Source of the DNA: Alphaproteobacteria bacterium Ga0077535
Lineage (GTDB): Bacteria; Pseudomonadota; Alphaproteobacteria; Caulobacterales; Aquidulcibacteraceae
Direction of reading: 5' to 3'
DNA length: 64,000 nt
Assembly (NCBI GenBank): GCA_001464425.1
Contig: LNEK01000026.1
Location: 186,001 to 250,000 of the forward strand
Position numbers and translations under genes: made by a program. Below the pieces are notes generated by a model. It made no database searches. It was not told where the DNA came from and saw nothing but the letters and a program-made list of their open reading frames with translations. Of the stretch, positions 24,898-33,720 are shown piece after piece. Numbering within the stretch: the stretch's first letter is position 1; every line of letters starts with the position of its first letter.

Positions 24898-26175
24898 CTA
24901 CTTCGCCAGCGCCCGCCAGGCGATGTCGCTGCGGCAGAAGCCGCCGGGCCAATCGATTTGGCGGACGGCGGCGTAGGCGCTGGCGACAGCGTCTTTCAGC
25001 GCGACGCCGGTGGCGGTGACGTTGAGGACGCGGCCTCCAGCGGCGCGAAGGTTGCCGTCTTCGTCCAGGCGCGTGCCGGCGTGAAAGATGACGACATCGC
25101 GCACCGCATTGGCTTCGCCGATGCCGCGAATGACGGAGCCGGTAAGCGGCTCGTCGGGATAGCCTTGGGCGGCGTAGACGACAGTGACGGCGGGGCGTTC
25201 ATCCCATTCAATGGCCGGCGCACTGGCGAGTTCGCCTTTCGCTGCGGCGAGCAGGATGTGCGCGAGGTCGCTTTTCATTCGGCGCATGAGCGTCTGACAT
25301 TCGGGGTCGCCGAAGCGGACGTTGAACTCGATGAGCTTTGGGCCTTCTGGCGTGATCATAAGCCCGGCGAAGAGCACGCCGACGAATGGGCGGCCTTCGG
25401 CCTTCATCCCACGCAAAGTCGGCAGGATGATTTGCTCCATCGTTTGATCGCGCACTTTGTCGGTGAAGACGGGCGCCGGTGAATAGGCGCCCATGCCGCC
25501 AGTGTTGGGGCCTTTGTCGCCATCATAAGCGCGCTTGTGATCTTGCGCTGCGATCAGTGGGATCGCGGTTTCGCCGTCGCAGAGCGCAAAGAAGCTGGCT
25601 TCTTCGCCGGGCAGAAAATCCTCGATGACGATGCGCTGACCGGCGGTGCCGAATTTGCGGAGGAACAGAATCTCATCGATCGCGGCGTCCGCCTCGCGGC
25701 GGGTCTCAGCGATGATGACGCCTTTGCCGGCGGCGAGGCCGTCAGCTTTGATGACGAACGGCGGCTCACGATCGCCGAGATAGGCTTTGGCGCGGATGGC
25801 GTCGTCGAAGACTTGATAGCCGGCGGTGGGGATGGCGTGGCGGGCGCAGAAATCCTTCATGAAGGCTTTGGAGGATTCCAATTCCGCCGCCGCTTGCGTC
25901 GGGCCGAAGCACGGCACGCCGACTTTCGCCAAGCTATCGGCGAGCCCTGCGGCTGCGGCCACTTCGGGGCCGATGACGACGAGGTCGATCTGTTCGCGCA
26001 TGGCAAAGGACGCCAGATCGCCGGCCGCATCGACTTTGATCGGGACCGTTCGGCCGAGTTCCGCGAGGCCGGGATTACCGGGCGCGGAAATGAGTTCCGA
26101 AACCAGCGGGCTCTGTTTCAGTTTCCAGCCCAAAGCGTGCTCGCGCCCGCCCGATCCGACGATGAGAATCTTCAT
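24898..26175 (-). CDS. purD: Phosphoribosylamine-glycine ligase PurD
   Basis: A 425-residue ATP-grasp enzyme that joins glycine to phosphoribosylamine in step 2 of purine synthesis. The N-terminal GSGGREHALGWKL, the segment GPEVAAAAGLADSL (about 74-87), the ATP-grasp stretch FVIKADGLAAGKG, GPNTGGMGAYSPAPVF and EFNVRFGDPECQTLM are all textbook PurD. Length is typical. The gene is followed 31 bases downstream by mntA on the same strand, but the two are probably functionally unrelated. Confidence 0.97.
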   Translation of the reverse strand: MKILIVGSGGREHALGWKLKQSPLVSELISAPGNPGLAELGRTVPIKVDAAGDLASFAMREQIDLVVIGPEVAAAAGLADSLAKVGVPCFGPTQAAAELESSKAFMKDFCARHAIPTAGYQVFDDAIRAKAYLGDREPPFVIKADGLAAGKGVIIAETRREADAAIDEILFLRKFGTAGQRIVIEDFLPGEEASFFALCDGETAIPLIAAQDHKRAYDGDKGPNTGGMGAYSPAPVFTDKVRDQTMEQIILPTLRGMKAEGRPFVGVLFAGLMITPEGPKLIEFNVRFGDPECQTLMRRMKSDLAHILLAAAKGELASAPAIEWDERPAVTVVYAAQGYPDEPLTGSVIRGIGEANAVRDVVIFHAGTRLDEDGNLRAAGGRVLNVTATGVALKDAVASAYAAVRQIDWPGGFCRSDIAWRALAK

Positions 26176-26223
26176 GTGTGTGGATTGCGGCGGGACGTCG
26201 CGCTGGTCAAGCGGAGAGGCGGG

Positions 26224-26649
26224 CTAGGCGGCCGCGATGTATCCGGCGATCGAGGCCAAGAAACGCTGCCAAGCCGCCGCCATGTCAGCCGACCACGTCT
26301 CGGCGCAGACAGCGCGCACCACATCCCGGATCGTTGCGAAAAAATCCGCGAACGCCTCGCGCGGCACGTTGTAGCCATCGTGGTTCGTCGCTTCAGCGCT
26401 GATCAGATTGTGGGCGTAGGCGCGTGGGCCAATGAAATCGAGAATGGCGTCGAACGCGCGCGAGAGCATCTCGCCGCGCACGGCGCCGTCGGTGTCCATG
26501 ACAAAGAGAGGCTCGAGTTCCGGGCGATCGTGGAAAAGGCGTTCGTAGACGGCGGCTGTAAGATCGCCGCCGCGCTCGGCGGCGGTTTCGAGGCTTTGCG
26601 CGATCAGCGCGGCGTCCTCGGGCGGCGTCACTTGAAGCGCAGCACCCAT
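26224..26649 (-). CDS. Single-domain globin (flavohemoglobin/VHb-like)
   Basis: A 141-residue globin. B10 Tyr35 lies in AAVYERLF, and proximal His90 (F8) in NHDGYNVPREAF, the His-x-Gly-Tyr pattern of bacterial haemoglobins. There is no reductase domain. It overlaps the upstream NAD(P)H-FMN reductase gene by 22 bases, suggesting that the reductase might supply electrons or act in the same nitric-oxide or oxygen response (inference). ATG 26649 is chosen since helix A starts soon after. Confidence 0.85.
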   Translation of the reverse strand: MGAALQVTPPEDAALIAQSLETAAERGGDLTAAVYERLFHDRPELEPLFVMDTDGAVRGEMLSRAFDAILDFIGPRAYAHNLISAEATNHDGYNVPREAFADFFATIRDVVRAVCAETWSADMAAAWQRFLASIAGYIAAA

Positions 26650-27182
26650 GCGTGCAGCGCTTCAAGATACTTGCCCAGGAACTCCGCCGTCTTTGCGTCT
26701 GTTAGTTCGCCGGTTGCGTCGAACTTCTCGTGCGCGCGGAAGACGAGGATTTCGGGCTGCGGCATGCAGAACGAATTGGTGAACTCGAAGGCTTGGCGCA
26801 ATTGGCTTTGGCCGCGTGCGGAGCCGGTTTGACCGGGTGAGGCGCCGATGATGCCGACGGGCTTGCCGCCAAGCGGCGCGCCGCGGGCGGGGCGCGAGGC
26901 CCAGTCGAGCGCGTTCTTCATGACGCCGGGGACGCCGTGATTGTATTCGGGCGTGACGAAGAGAACGCCGTCAGCGGCGGCGATGCCTTGCTTGAATGCT
27001 GCGACCCCCGGCGGATCGCCGGCGGCTTCGACATCGCCGTTATAGAGCGGCACATCATCGAGATCGTGCGGAGTGATCGTCACGTCGGCGGGCGCAAGCT
27101 TCACACAGGCGCGCAACAAGGCGCGATTGAGCGAGCCTTTGCGCAAGCTGCCCGCGACGCCGAGTATGTTTATCGAACTCAT
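26628..27182 (-). CDS. NADPH-dependent FMN reductase (flavodoxin-like fold)
   Basis: A 184-residue flavoprotein. ILGVAGSLRKGSLNRALLR (5-23) is the phosphate-binding loop of the FMN_red family, and FVTPEYNHGVPGVMKNALDW is the second FMN-binding motif. Members reduce quinones, azo dyes or chromate, or supply reduced FMN. ATG 27182 places the motif at the normal distance from the N-terminus; the frame extends 13 codons further without similarity. Overlap with the downstream globin gene indicates one operon. Confidence 0.92.
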   Translation of the reverse strand: MSSINILGVAGSLRKGSLNRALLRACVKLAPADVTITPHDLDDVPLYNGDVEAAGDPPGVAAFKQGIAAADGVLFVTPEYNHGVPGVMKNALDWASRPARGAPLGGKPVGIIGASPGQTGSARGQSQLRQAFEFTNSFCMPQPEILVFRAHEKFDATGELTDAKTAEFLGKYLEALHAWVLRFK

Positions 27183-27233
27183 GGCGCACTTATGCACCGC
27201 CGGCGTGCCGTCGGCAAACACCGGCGGTCCGTA

Positions 27234-29102
27234 TTATGCAGGCGTCACGATGCGATCGACGCCGGCTTGCACGATCGGGTGATAGCGCCCGCGCACATTT
27301 CGATAGAGCGTGCGCGCGAGGTTTTGGCCCCAGGCGCCTTCATCCATCAGCGCGCGATAGATCGGACGCACGAACTTGCCGCGACCTTGCTCGCTGAGGA
27401 AACGCTCCACAGCCGGGCCGGACGGCTGATAGCCGTTGCGGACTGCGATCATCAACCAATCAAAGCGCACCTCCATGTTGCCGATGGTGTCGAGCGCGAA
27501 GGCGCGTTCGAGTTCGCGCAGACGCTCGGCCGGAAGTTGGCGAGGCATGGTTTGCAAATAGCGCTGGCGCTGCATCGTGTTCCAATGCTCCCACGGCGCA
27601 GCGGCGGCTGGGCCGCCCGCGACGAAGGCCGCGACATAGTTTGGAATTTCATCGAAGCCCGACGCGACAGGCGCCACGGCGTTTGACGGAATGCCGGGCT
27701 CGTAGGCCCATTGATCCAGCATCAAACGCTCTTCCAGTGCTGCATCACCGCGCACGACGTGCTGGCGGAAGTCGGCGAGGAAGGCTTGCGTCGTCATCGG
27801 CTGGAAGGCGTAGCGATCGAAGTAGGAGCGCAGATAGCTGTCGAGCCGGTCGCGGCCGACGATGCGTTCGACGGTGCGCAGGAAGGTCGCGCCCTTGTCG
27901 TAAGTGATGGCGCTAGAGTTTTCGTTGGCGTCGACTTCACCGACCCAATGCAGGCGTTGGCCGTCAGGCGTGACGGTGGTGAGTGCGGCTTGAATGTCTG
28001 ACCATGCCAGCGCCTCTGCCATCCGCGCATGCTCGGCGCCGAACAACGCTTCGCCGATGCGGCCTTCGATGTAGGAGGTGAAGCCCTCATTGAGCCAGCT
28101 ATCGGCCCATACCGCGTTGGTGACGAGGTTGCCGGACCATGAGTGCGCGAGTTCGTGCGCGACGAGCGAAACGAGGCTGCGATCACCGGCGAGGAAGGTG
28201 GGCGTAAGGAAGGTGAGGCGCGGATTTTCCATGCCGCCATACGGGAACGACGGCGGCAGGATCAGCACGTCGTAACGGCCCCAGCGATAGGGGCCGTAAA
28301 GCGCTTCGGCTACGTCCATCATGCGTTCCATGTCGGCGCATTCGTACGCGCCGCGCTCGACGACGCTCGGTTCGGCGTAAACGCCGGTGCGCGGGCCGAC
28401 AGCGCGGAATGCGAGATCGCCGATGCCGATGGCGATGAGATAAGGCGGGATCGGTTGCGGCATGCGGAAGCGGAAGGCGCGTTGACCTTCGCCGGCAGGC
28501 TCGCCGTCGGGCGTCAGCATCTCGGCGCTCATCACCGCTTTCAGATCGGCCGGGACGACGATGCGTGCGTCATAGGTTTGACGGATGCCGGGGCTGTCTT
28601 GCGTTGGGATCCAAGTGCGGTTGTGGATCGACTGGCCTTGGCTGAACAGGAAGCGTTTGTTGCTGGCGGTTTGCGCCGGCTCCAGCCATTGCAGCGCGCT
28701 TGCATTGGGCGCGCTCTCGTATTCGATTTCGATCTGACGCGCGCCGTTGAGCTGAATGGTGAGCGGCGCGCCTTTGCCGGCGCTGACTTCGCCGATCGTG
28801 TAAGCGGCCTCGCGTGTGCCGGCGCGCACGGCGCGGATCACGAGGCCATCGCTATCCAGCACGATCTCGCGCGCATCATTGCGGGCGACGATGTCGAGCG
28901 TGGCTTTGCCGTGGAAGACCTTGCGGTCGAAATCGGCTGTGAGGTCGAGCGAGACGTGGCGCACGCGGGCTTCATCGGGGCGGGCGTGGCTGCTGGTGTC
29001 GTGCGGTAGCGGCGCCATCGGATCAGCCGCGCCGACCGTACTGGCGCAGGCGCTGAGCGCGGGAATGGCGATCGCGGAAAGCAGCAGAGTGCGGCGAAGC
29101 AT
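27234..29102 (-). CDS. M1 family aminopeptidase (leukotriene-A4-hydrolase-like), lipoprotein
   Basis: A 622-residue zinc aminopeptidase. A lipoprotein signal with LSAC (C19) is followed by the M1 N-terminal beta domain, exopeptidase motif GGMEN (289-293), HELAH (316-320) with downstream Glu339 in WLNEGF, and a C-terminal helical region of the LTA4-hydrolase type (about 490-620). It removes N-terminal residues from peptides in the periplasm or at the outer membrane. ATG 29102 begins at the signal sequence; the longer open frame to 29219 has no signal. It is divergent from xseA. Confidence 0.92.
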   Translation of the reverse strand: MLRRTLLLSAIAIPALSACASTVGAADPMAPLPHDTSSHARPDEARVRHVSLDLTADFDRKVFHGKATLDIVARNDAREIVLDSDGLVIRAVRAGTREAAYTIGEVSAGKGAPLTIQLNGARQIEIEYESAPNASALQWLEPAQTASNKRFLFSQGQSIHNRTWIPTQDSPGIRQTYDARIVVPADLKAVMSAEMLTPDGEPAGEGQRAFRFRMPQPIPPYLIAIGIGDLAFRAVGPRTGVYAEPSVVERGAYECADMERMMDVAEALYGPYRWGRYDVLILPPSFPYGGMENPRLTFLTPTFLAGDRSLVSLVAHELAHSWSGNLVTNAVWADSWLNEGFTSYIEGRIGEALFGAEHARMAEALAWSDIQAALTTVTPDGQRLHWVGEVDANENSSAITYDKGATFLRTVERIVGRDRLDSYLRSYFDRYAFQPMTTQAFLADFRQHVVRGDAALEERLMLDQWAYEPGIPSNAVAPVASGFDEIPNYVAAFVAGGPAAAAPWEHWNTMQRQRYLQTMPRQLPAERLRELERAFALDTIGNMEVRFDWLMIAVRNGYQPSGPAVERFLSEQGRGKFVRPIYRALMDEGAWGQNLARTLYRNVRGRYHPIVQAGVDRIVTPA

Positions 29103-29260
29103 AGGCGGGTCCCCCAGGGATATGATTTTGGCCGGTAAGAACCCGCTCCTGCCGCGAGGGGCAAGATGGTAAGCGCAGCGCGCGACAATGGGACCGCAGG
29201 AGCATGGGATAGCGGTCATTTCGGGCTCGGGATGGCCCGAGTCGCCCTATATAAGGGCCC

Positions 29261-30682
29261 ATGACCGAGGCTGCGGCGGCTCACGCTCAATCCAATCTGC
29301 CTGAACTGAGCGTCAGCGAGCTGGCGCAGGCGGTGAAGCGCACGATGGAGACCAATTTCGACCGCGTGCGGGTACGCGGCGAATTGGGCCGGGTGATGAT
29401 CGCCAAGTCCGGCCACCTCTACGTGGATTTGAAGGACGAAGGCGCGACGATTTCCACGGTGATGTGGAAGGCCAACGTGCAGCAGCTCGGCTTCAAGCCT
29501 GAGGAGGGCCTGGAGGTCGTCGCTGAGGGGCGGCTTTCGACTTATCCGGGGCGTTCGCAATATCAGCTGATCTGCGATCGGATGGCGCCGGCAGGTGTCG
29601 GCGCGTTGCTGGCGCAGTTGGAGAAGCTGAAGGCGAAGCTGCAAGCGGAAGGGCTGTTCGCGCGCGAGCGGAAGAAGCCGATCCCCTATCTGCCGCGCAC
29701 GATTGGCGTGGTGACGTCGCCGACCGGCGCGGTGATCCGCGATATATTGCATCGCTTGGGCGAGCGTTTTCCGTGTCGCGTTCTGCTGTGGCCGGTGCTG
29801 GTGCAAGGGCCGGAAGCCGCGGGGCAGGTGGCGCGCGCGATTAAGGGCTTCAATGCTCTCACCGGTGATCTTCGTCCCGATGTGTTGATCGTCGCGCGCG
29901 GCGGCGGCTCGATCGAAGATTTGTGGGCGTTCAACGAAGAAATCGTGGTGCGCGCGGCGGCGGCGAGTGAGATCCCACTGATCAGCGCTGTTGGTCACGA
30001 AACTGATACGACGTTGATCGATTATGCGTCCGATCTGCGCGCGCCGACGCCGACGGGCGCTGCTGAGAAAGCCGTGCCGGTGCGCGCCGAGTTAATCGAA
30101 CGCATCACCTCAATCGATGGCCGCTTGAAAAACAGCTTGGTGCGCGGGCTTGAGCGTCGGCGTACTGAATTGCGTGCGGCTGCGGGAAAGCTGCCGCGGC
30201 TGGAGACGCTCTTTCAAATTCCGCAGCAGCGTTACGACCGCGCGGCGGAGCGTTTGAACGCAGCGCTCGTCACCAATACGCGCGCGGCGCAATCCAAGCT
30301 GGATCGCGTGGCTGCGCGGCTGCGGCCGGAGGCCTTGAGCCAGGATATTTTGCGCCGGCGCGATTTGCTGGCGCGGAGTGCTGTGCGGTTGCAGCCCGCG
30401 ATCAAACGCGCACTTGAAGCGCAGCGCAAGCACTTGGACGCCTCCGCGCGCATGCTGGAGAGCCTCTCGCACAAGAAGGTGCTGGAGCGCGGGTTCGTGA
30501 TGGTGCACCGCGAGGACGGCACGCTCGTGCGCGCGGCCAAGGATTTGTCGTCCGGCGATGTGGTGGAACTGACGTTTGCGGACGATAAGGCAAAAGCCGT
30601 GATCGATCCGCCGCCCGGTGCGGAGCCCGCCAAAACCAAGCCCAAGGGCAAGCCCGGCGGCGATCAAGGCAGCCTTTTCTGA
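29261..30682 (+). CDS. xseA: Exodeoxyribonuclease VII large subunit
   Basis: A 473-residue protein. The N-terminal OB fold (about 17-110) with LSVSELAQAVKRTMETNF is followed by the catalytic domain containing GVVTSPTGAVIRDILHRL, DVLIVARGGGSIEDLWAFNE and ISAVGHETDTTLIDYASDLRA (split here only for description), a long coiled-coil region and a basic, proline-rich tail. With XseB it degrades single-stranded DNA to oligonucleotides; xseB is not in the window. A TATATAAG element lies just upstream of the ATG. DUF2093 and M23 genes follow in the same direction. Confidence 0.95.
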   Translation: MTEAAAAHAQSNLPELSVSELAQAVKRTMETNFDRVRVRGELGRVMIAKSGHLYVDLKDEGATISTVMWKANVQQLGFKPEEGLEVVAEGRLSTYPGRSQYQLICDRMAPAGVGALLAQLEKLKAKLQAEGLFARERKKPIPYLPRTIGVVTSPTGAVIRDILHRLGERFPCRVLLWPVLVQGPEAAGQVARAIKGFNALTGDLRPDVLIVARGGGSIEDLWAFNEEIVVRAAAASEIPLISAVGHETDTTLIDYASDLRAPTPTGAAEKAVPVRAELIERITSIDGRLKNSLVRGLERRRTELRAAAGKLPRLETLFQIPQQRYDRAAERLNAALVTNTRAAQSKLDRVAARLRPEALSQDILRRRDLLARSAVRLQPAIKRALEAQRKHLDASARMLESLSHKKVLERGFVMVHREDGTLVRAAKDLSSGDVVELTFADDKAKAVIDPPPGAEPAKTKPKGKPGGDQGSLF

Positions 30683-30729
30683 CCCGTCGTTGGGGTGACG
30701 TTCAGGCGCTCCGGGGGTAAAAGACTCGC

Positions 30730-30951
30730 ATGAACAAGCACGATCCGGGCGGGGCTGAAGCGAAGCTCCATTATGGCGATAACGAAATCAGCATCCTGAA
30801 GCAGGGCACGCATGTGCTGTGCGCCGTGAGCGGAGAGCGCATTCCGCTGGATGAACTCAAATATTGGAGCGTCGATTTGCAGGAGGCCTATCGCGGCCCG
30901 GCGGAGGCCACGCAGCGCTGGAAGCAGCTTGAAGCGGAGAAGCGCAAATGA
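30730..30951 (+). CDS. DUF2093 domain protein
   Basis: A 73-residue protein matching the DUF2093 pattern, common in Alphaproteobacteria: KLHYGDNEISILKQGTHVLC then AVSGERIPLDELKYWSVDLQ, ending QEAYRGPAEATQRWKQ. No signal or membrane segment. It frequently follows xseA in related genomes, as here (48 bases). Its stop overlaps the M23 start (ATGA). The role of the family is unknown. Confidence 0.88.
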   Translation: MNKHDPGGAEAKLHYGDNEISILKQGTHVLCAVSGERIPLDELKYWSVDLQEAYRGPAEATQRWKQLEAEKRK

Positions 30952-31859
30952 GATTCCTGGCGGGGGCGCTCTTCTTTTTAGCGGCGTGCGCTGCGGCGGA
31001 AGCGCCGGCGCAATCGGAGCCGGCTGCACCAGTCGCGCAGCCTGCGCCCGCGCCGGAAGCCAATGTGCCGCGCGACGTGACGTTCCGTTGTGCTGGCGCA
31101 TTCACGCAAGGCGGCATCGCCGTGTGCCAGGGTGCGCCGGGATCGGACGTGCGCATTGAAGGTGAGAGTGTCGGCCAGATCGACGCCAATGGTTGGATCG
31201 TCGTTGGCTTCAACCGCGAAGCGCCGGCGCAGCTGACGATCGAAGCGGTTCACGCGGGCACGACGGCAAGTCAGCGCTTGGAGATCGCGCGGCGCCAATT
31301 TGACATTCAGCGCATTGACGGCTTGCCGCAGCAAACGGTGACGCCAACCGATCCAGCCGTACAAGCGCGGATCGCGCGTGAGGCGGCGCTGAAGCAAATC
31401 GGCTTTGCCAGCCAGGCGCCGATAACGGGTTTTCTCGATGGCTTCATCATGCCGGTCGAGGGCGGGCGCGTTTCCGGCACGTGGGGCAATCAGCGCATTC
31501 TGAACGGCACGCCGTCAACGCCGCACTTCGGTTACGACATCGCAGTGCCGACTGGCACGCCGATCCGGGCGCCGGCGGCAGGCGTGGTGACGCTTGCCAA
31601 TCCGGACATGCACTATGAAGGCGGGCTCGTGTTCATCGATCACGGCCAGGGCCTCATCACGATGTATCTGCACATGAGCCGGCTCGATGTGGCGGTCGGC
31701 GATGTGGTGACGCAGGGCCAAATCCTCGGCGCTGTCGGCTCAAGCGGCCGCGCGACCGGCCCGCACCTGTGCTGGCGCATGCGCTGGAACGGGCGACAGC
31801 TTGATCCGAGCGTGGCAGTGCAAGGTTTGGCGACGGCGCGGGCGGAGTTGGTTCGCTAG
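30948..31859 (+). CDS. M23 (LytM-type) peptidase, lipoprotein, variant zinc site
   Basis: A 303-residue protein with lipobox LAAC (C14), a Pro/Ala-rich spacer, a beta-rich N-terminal domain (about 43-125) and a LytM domain (about 165-290). Zinc ligands H193 and D197 are seen in HFGYD. The usual HxH motif reads H273-L-C275 (GPHLCW), so the third ligand position is Cys rather than His. H242 in YLHMS is retained. It may still bind zinc, or be a catalytically weak cell-wall regulator. Translationally coupled to DUF2093. Confidence 0.85.
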   Translation: MRFLAGALFFLAACAAAEAPAQSEPAAPVAQPAPAPEANVPRDVTFRCAGAFTQGGIAVCQGAPGSDVRIEGESVGQIDANGWIVVGFNREAPAQLTIEAVHAGTTASQRLEIARRQFDIQRIDGLPQQTVTPTDPAVQARIAREAALKQIGFASQAPITGFLDGFIMPVEGGRVSGTWGNQRILNGTPSTPHFGYDIAVPTGTPIRAPAAGVVTLANPDMHYEGGLVFIDHGQGLITMYLHMSRLDVAVGDVVTQGQILGAVGSSGRATGPHLCWRMRWNGRQLDPSVAVQGLATARAELVR

Positions 31860-32329
31860 CGCGTCACCACGTGCGCGACCAGCACGACGGCGATCTCATC
31901 TGTCTCGTTGCGCCATGAGTGCGCGGTGCTCACGTCTTCGCGGGCGATGTCGCCGGCGCGGTAGGTGAGCGCGTCGAGGCAGGTGTTGCGGCGTTCCACG
32001 AGTTCACCGGAGACGATGAGCGCCATGCCTTGGACGGCGCTGTGATCGTGCCAAGCGATGACGCCGCCGGGTTGGATGGTGAGGCGGCGCAGGCGCACGG
32101 CGCGGGTGGGATCGGCGAGCGGTGTCAGCGCCACGTCTTCGCCGAGCACGCCGATCTGCGCGCCGAAGCCTTCGCTCTGCGCGTTGGCTTGTTGGCGTGC
32201 AGCTGGGCATTCGCGCACGCGGGCGTTCTGCACCGCGATAAGGGCGGCGTCCGGCGTCGTCGTGACATTGGCGTTGACGGAGACGCATGCCGAAAGCAGC
32301 GCCGCGGCGCCGAGCATTAATGTGCGCAT
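31856..32329 (-). CDS. Cupin-domain lipoprotein
   Basis: A 157-residue protein with lipobox LSAC (C15) and a cupin barrel in its second half. The metal-type motif 1 is represented by PGGVIAWHDHSAVQGMALIVSGEL, and motif 2 by the DVSTAHSWRNE segment. It probably binds a metal or small ligand in the periplasm; catalytic activity is uncertain. It is convergent with the M23 gene, overlapping by four bases, and lies downstream of the LPS operon in the same orientation. Confidence 0.8.
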   Translation of the reverse strand: MRTLMLGAAALLSACVSVNANVTTTPDAALIAVQNARVRECPAARQQANAQSEGFGAQIGVLGEDVALTPLADPTRAVRLRRLTIQPGGVIAWHDHSAVQGMALIVSGELVERRNTCLDALTYRAGDIAREDVSTAHSWRNETDEIAVVLVAHVVTR

Positions 32330-32344
32330 GAATTCCTCCCGCCG

Positions 32345-32812
32345 TCAGTCTGCCGCGTTGAAAATGGTCCGCAAGGTTTTTCGCTGTTTGTCGGCCTCAA
32401 ACCAGAAGAGGCCGAGGAATACGCCGTAAAGCAGCGCCAACATGAACGCAGCTTGGAGGCCGATGCCTTCGCTCACGGCGAGAAAGGCGATCACCGCGGC
32501 CGCCCATAGTCCCGATATGATGAGGATTGGGAGCGCAGGGCGCATGCGGATGGTGATCAGCGACATCGCGCCAACGCTGCGGACTTCGCCTTTAACGATG
32601 GGCAAGAAGGCGTTGTTGTAGCCGGTCACGCGATTGATCTCGAAATTGTCGCCGAGGACTTTACCTTCGAAGCGATTGTCGTTCGCGCTGCTTGGCCAGC
32701 GGAGGCGGAACCACTTCACGGGCTCGACGCGCGCGGAGATGGCGGCGATGGCGTCTTCACGGCGCAGCGGCGTTGAAATCTCGAACTGGTGATAAGGAAG
32801 CACCCAGTTCAC
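32345..32812 (-). CDS. Membrane protein of unknown function at the end of the LPS operon
   Basis: A 155-residue protein. The first 95 residues look beta-rich (FEGKVLGDNFEINRVTGYNN, then FLPIVKGEVRS), followed by two membrane helices (about 98-118 and 124-141) and a short basic tail. It starts at a GTG overlapping the lpxL stop (GTGA, 32809-32812), so it is translationally coupled to lpxL. The longer open frame up to 33337 is the antisense-free shadow of lpxL. I do not recognise the family; a role in the envelope is inferred from context. Confidence 0.65.
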   Translation of the reverse strand: MNWVLPYHQFEISTPLRREDAIAAISARVEPVKWFRLRWPSSANDNRFEGKVLGDNFEINRVTGYNNAFLPIVKGEVRSVGAMSLITIRMRPALPILIISGLWAAAVIAFLAVSEGIGLQAAFMLALLYGVFLGLFWFEADKQRKTLRTIFNAAD

Positions 32813-33720
32813 ATCACGCCTGCCTGATGCCAGGCCTCTTTCGGCCAGCGGCGGTGCGACCAGAACCATTGGCCGGGCGCTTCGCGGATGCGCGCCTCCA
32901 TGAATTCGTTGATGCGCTTCACGCCTGCGAAGACGGCTTCGTCCGTCGGGTTGTCGTAATCGAGCGGGATCGGGTCGTAGGCGCGGGCGACGAATTTGAC
33001 GCCATCGATGCGGCGGCCAGTGATCGGGATCAGCGGGACTTTGAAACGCAGCGCGAGGCGCGTGGGGCCATCGGCGGTCATGCAATCGTAGCCGAAGAGC
33101 GGCACGGCGAGACCGGCATTGTACTTCTGATCGTTCATCAGCGCGATGCCGCGGCCTTGCTTCAGCGAGCGCAGCAAACCCATGCCGCCTTCTTTGCCTT
33201 TCGCCGCTTGCAGCGTCAGGCCGAACGCAGCGCGCGTATCGACGATGTATTTGTCGATGATCGGATTGTTGGCGGGGCGGTAGGTGAAGTGGCAATTGGG
33301 ATCGGTTTGCGCGAGGCAGAGCGAGGTGACTTCCCAATCGGTGAAGTGGCCGCCGATATAGACCGCGCCTTTGCCGAGCGTGGCTTCGACAATCTCTTTG
33401 CCTTCGAAGCGCAACTCGCCGCTACGGTATTGCTCAAGGAAGTTATCCATGTGCGGAAACTCGCCCGTCATGCGGCCGAGCTCCTGGAAGGATTCATGGC
33501 GGACTTTGCGGTGCCAAGCGTCGCTCTCTTCCGGGAAGCACATCTTGATGTTGCGCAGCGCGGTTTTCCAGGCGCTGCTCACCGGCGCGATCGCCGGCAC
33601 AATGGCGCCGCCCCAGCGCGATGCACGCTCAACGCCCAGCGCGCCAAGCCCGCCGACATAGACGTTCCACGCCAGCGCCTGCAGGCGAAATCCGAGATCG
33701 AGCGGCTTAGACTTGGCCAT
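32809..33720 (-). CDS. lpxL: Lipid A lauroyl/acyl-transferase, LpxL/HtrB family
   Basis: A 303-residue membrane-associated acyltransferase. The HX4(D/E) catalytic motif is H125-FTDW-E130 in YIGGHFTDWE. A hydrophobic N-terminal helix lies near 13-30, MNDQKYNAGLAVPLFG follows, and QWFWSHRRW near 288-296 is the typical C-terminal motif. It adds a secondary acyl chain to lipid A precursors from acyl-ACP. Its start overlaps the end of lpxK by 14 bases, and it is followed by the coupled membrane gene. Confidence 0.92.
   Translation of the reverse strand: MAKSKPLDLGFRLQALAWNVYVGGLGALGVERASRWGGAIVPAIAPVSSAWKTALRNIKMCFPEESDAWHRKVRHESFQELGRMTGEFPHMDNFLEQYRSGELRFEGKEIVEATLGKGAVYIGGHFTDWEVTSLCLAQTDPNCHFTYRPANNPIIDKYIVDTRAAFGLTLQAAKGKEGGMGLLRSLKQGRGIALMNDQKYNAGLAVPLFGYDCMTADGPTRLALRFKVPLIPITGRRIDGVKFVARAYDPIPLDYDNPTDEAVFAGVKRINEFMEARIREAPGQWFWSHRRWPKEAWHQAGVM

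Noticed and set aside
25537-26832. A 431-codon plus-strand frame opposite purD and the globin
   Set aside because: Antisense shadow of purD in high-GC DNA.
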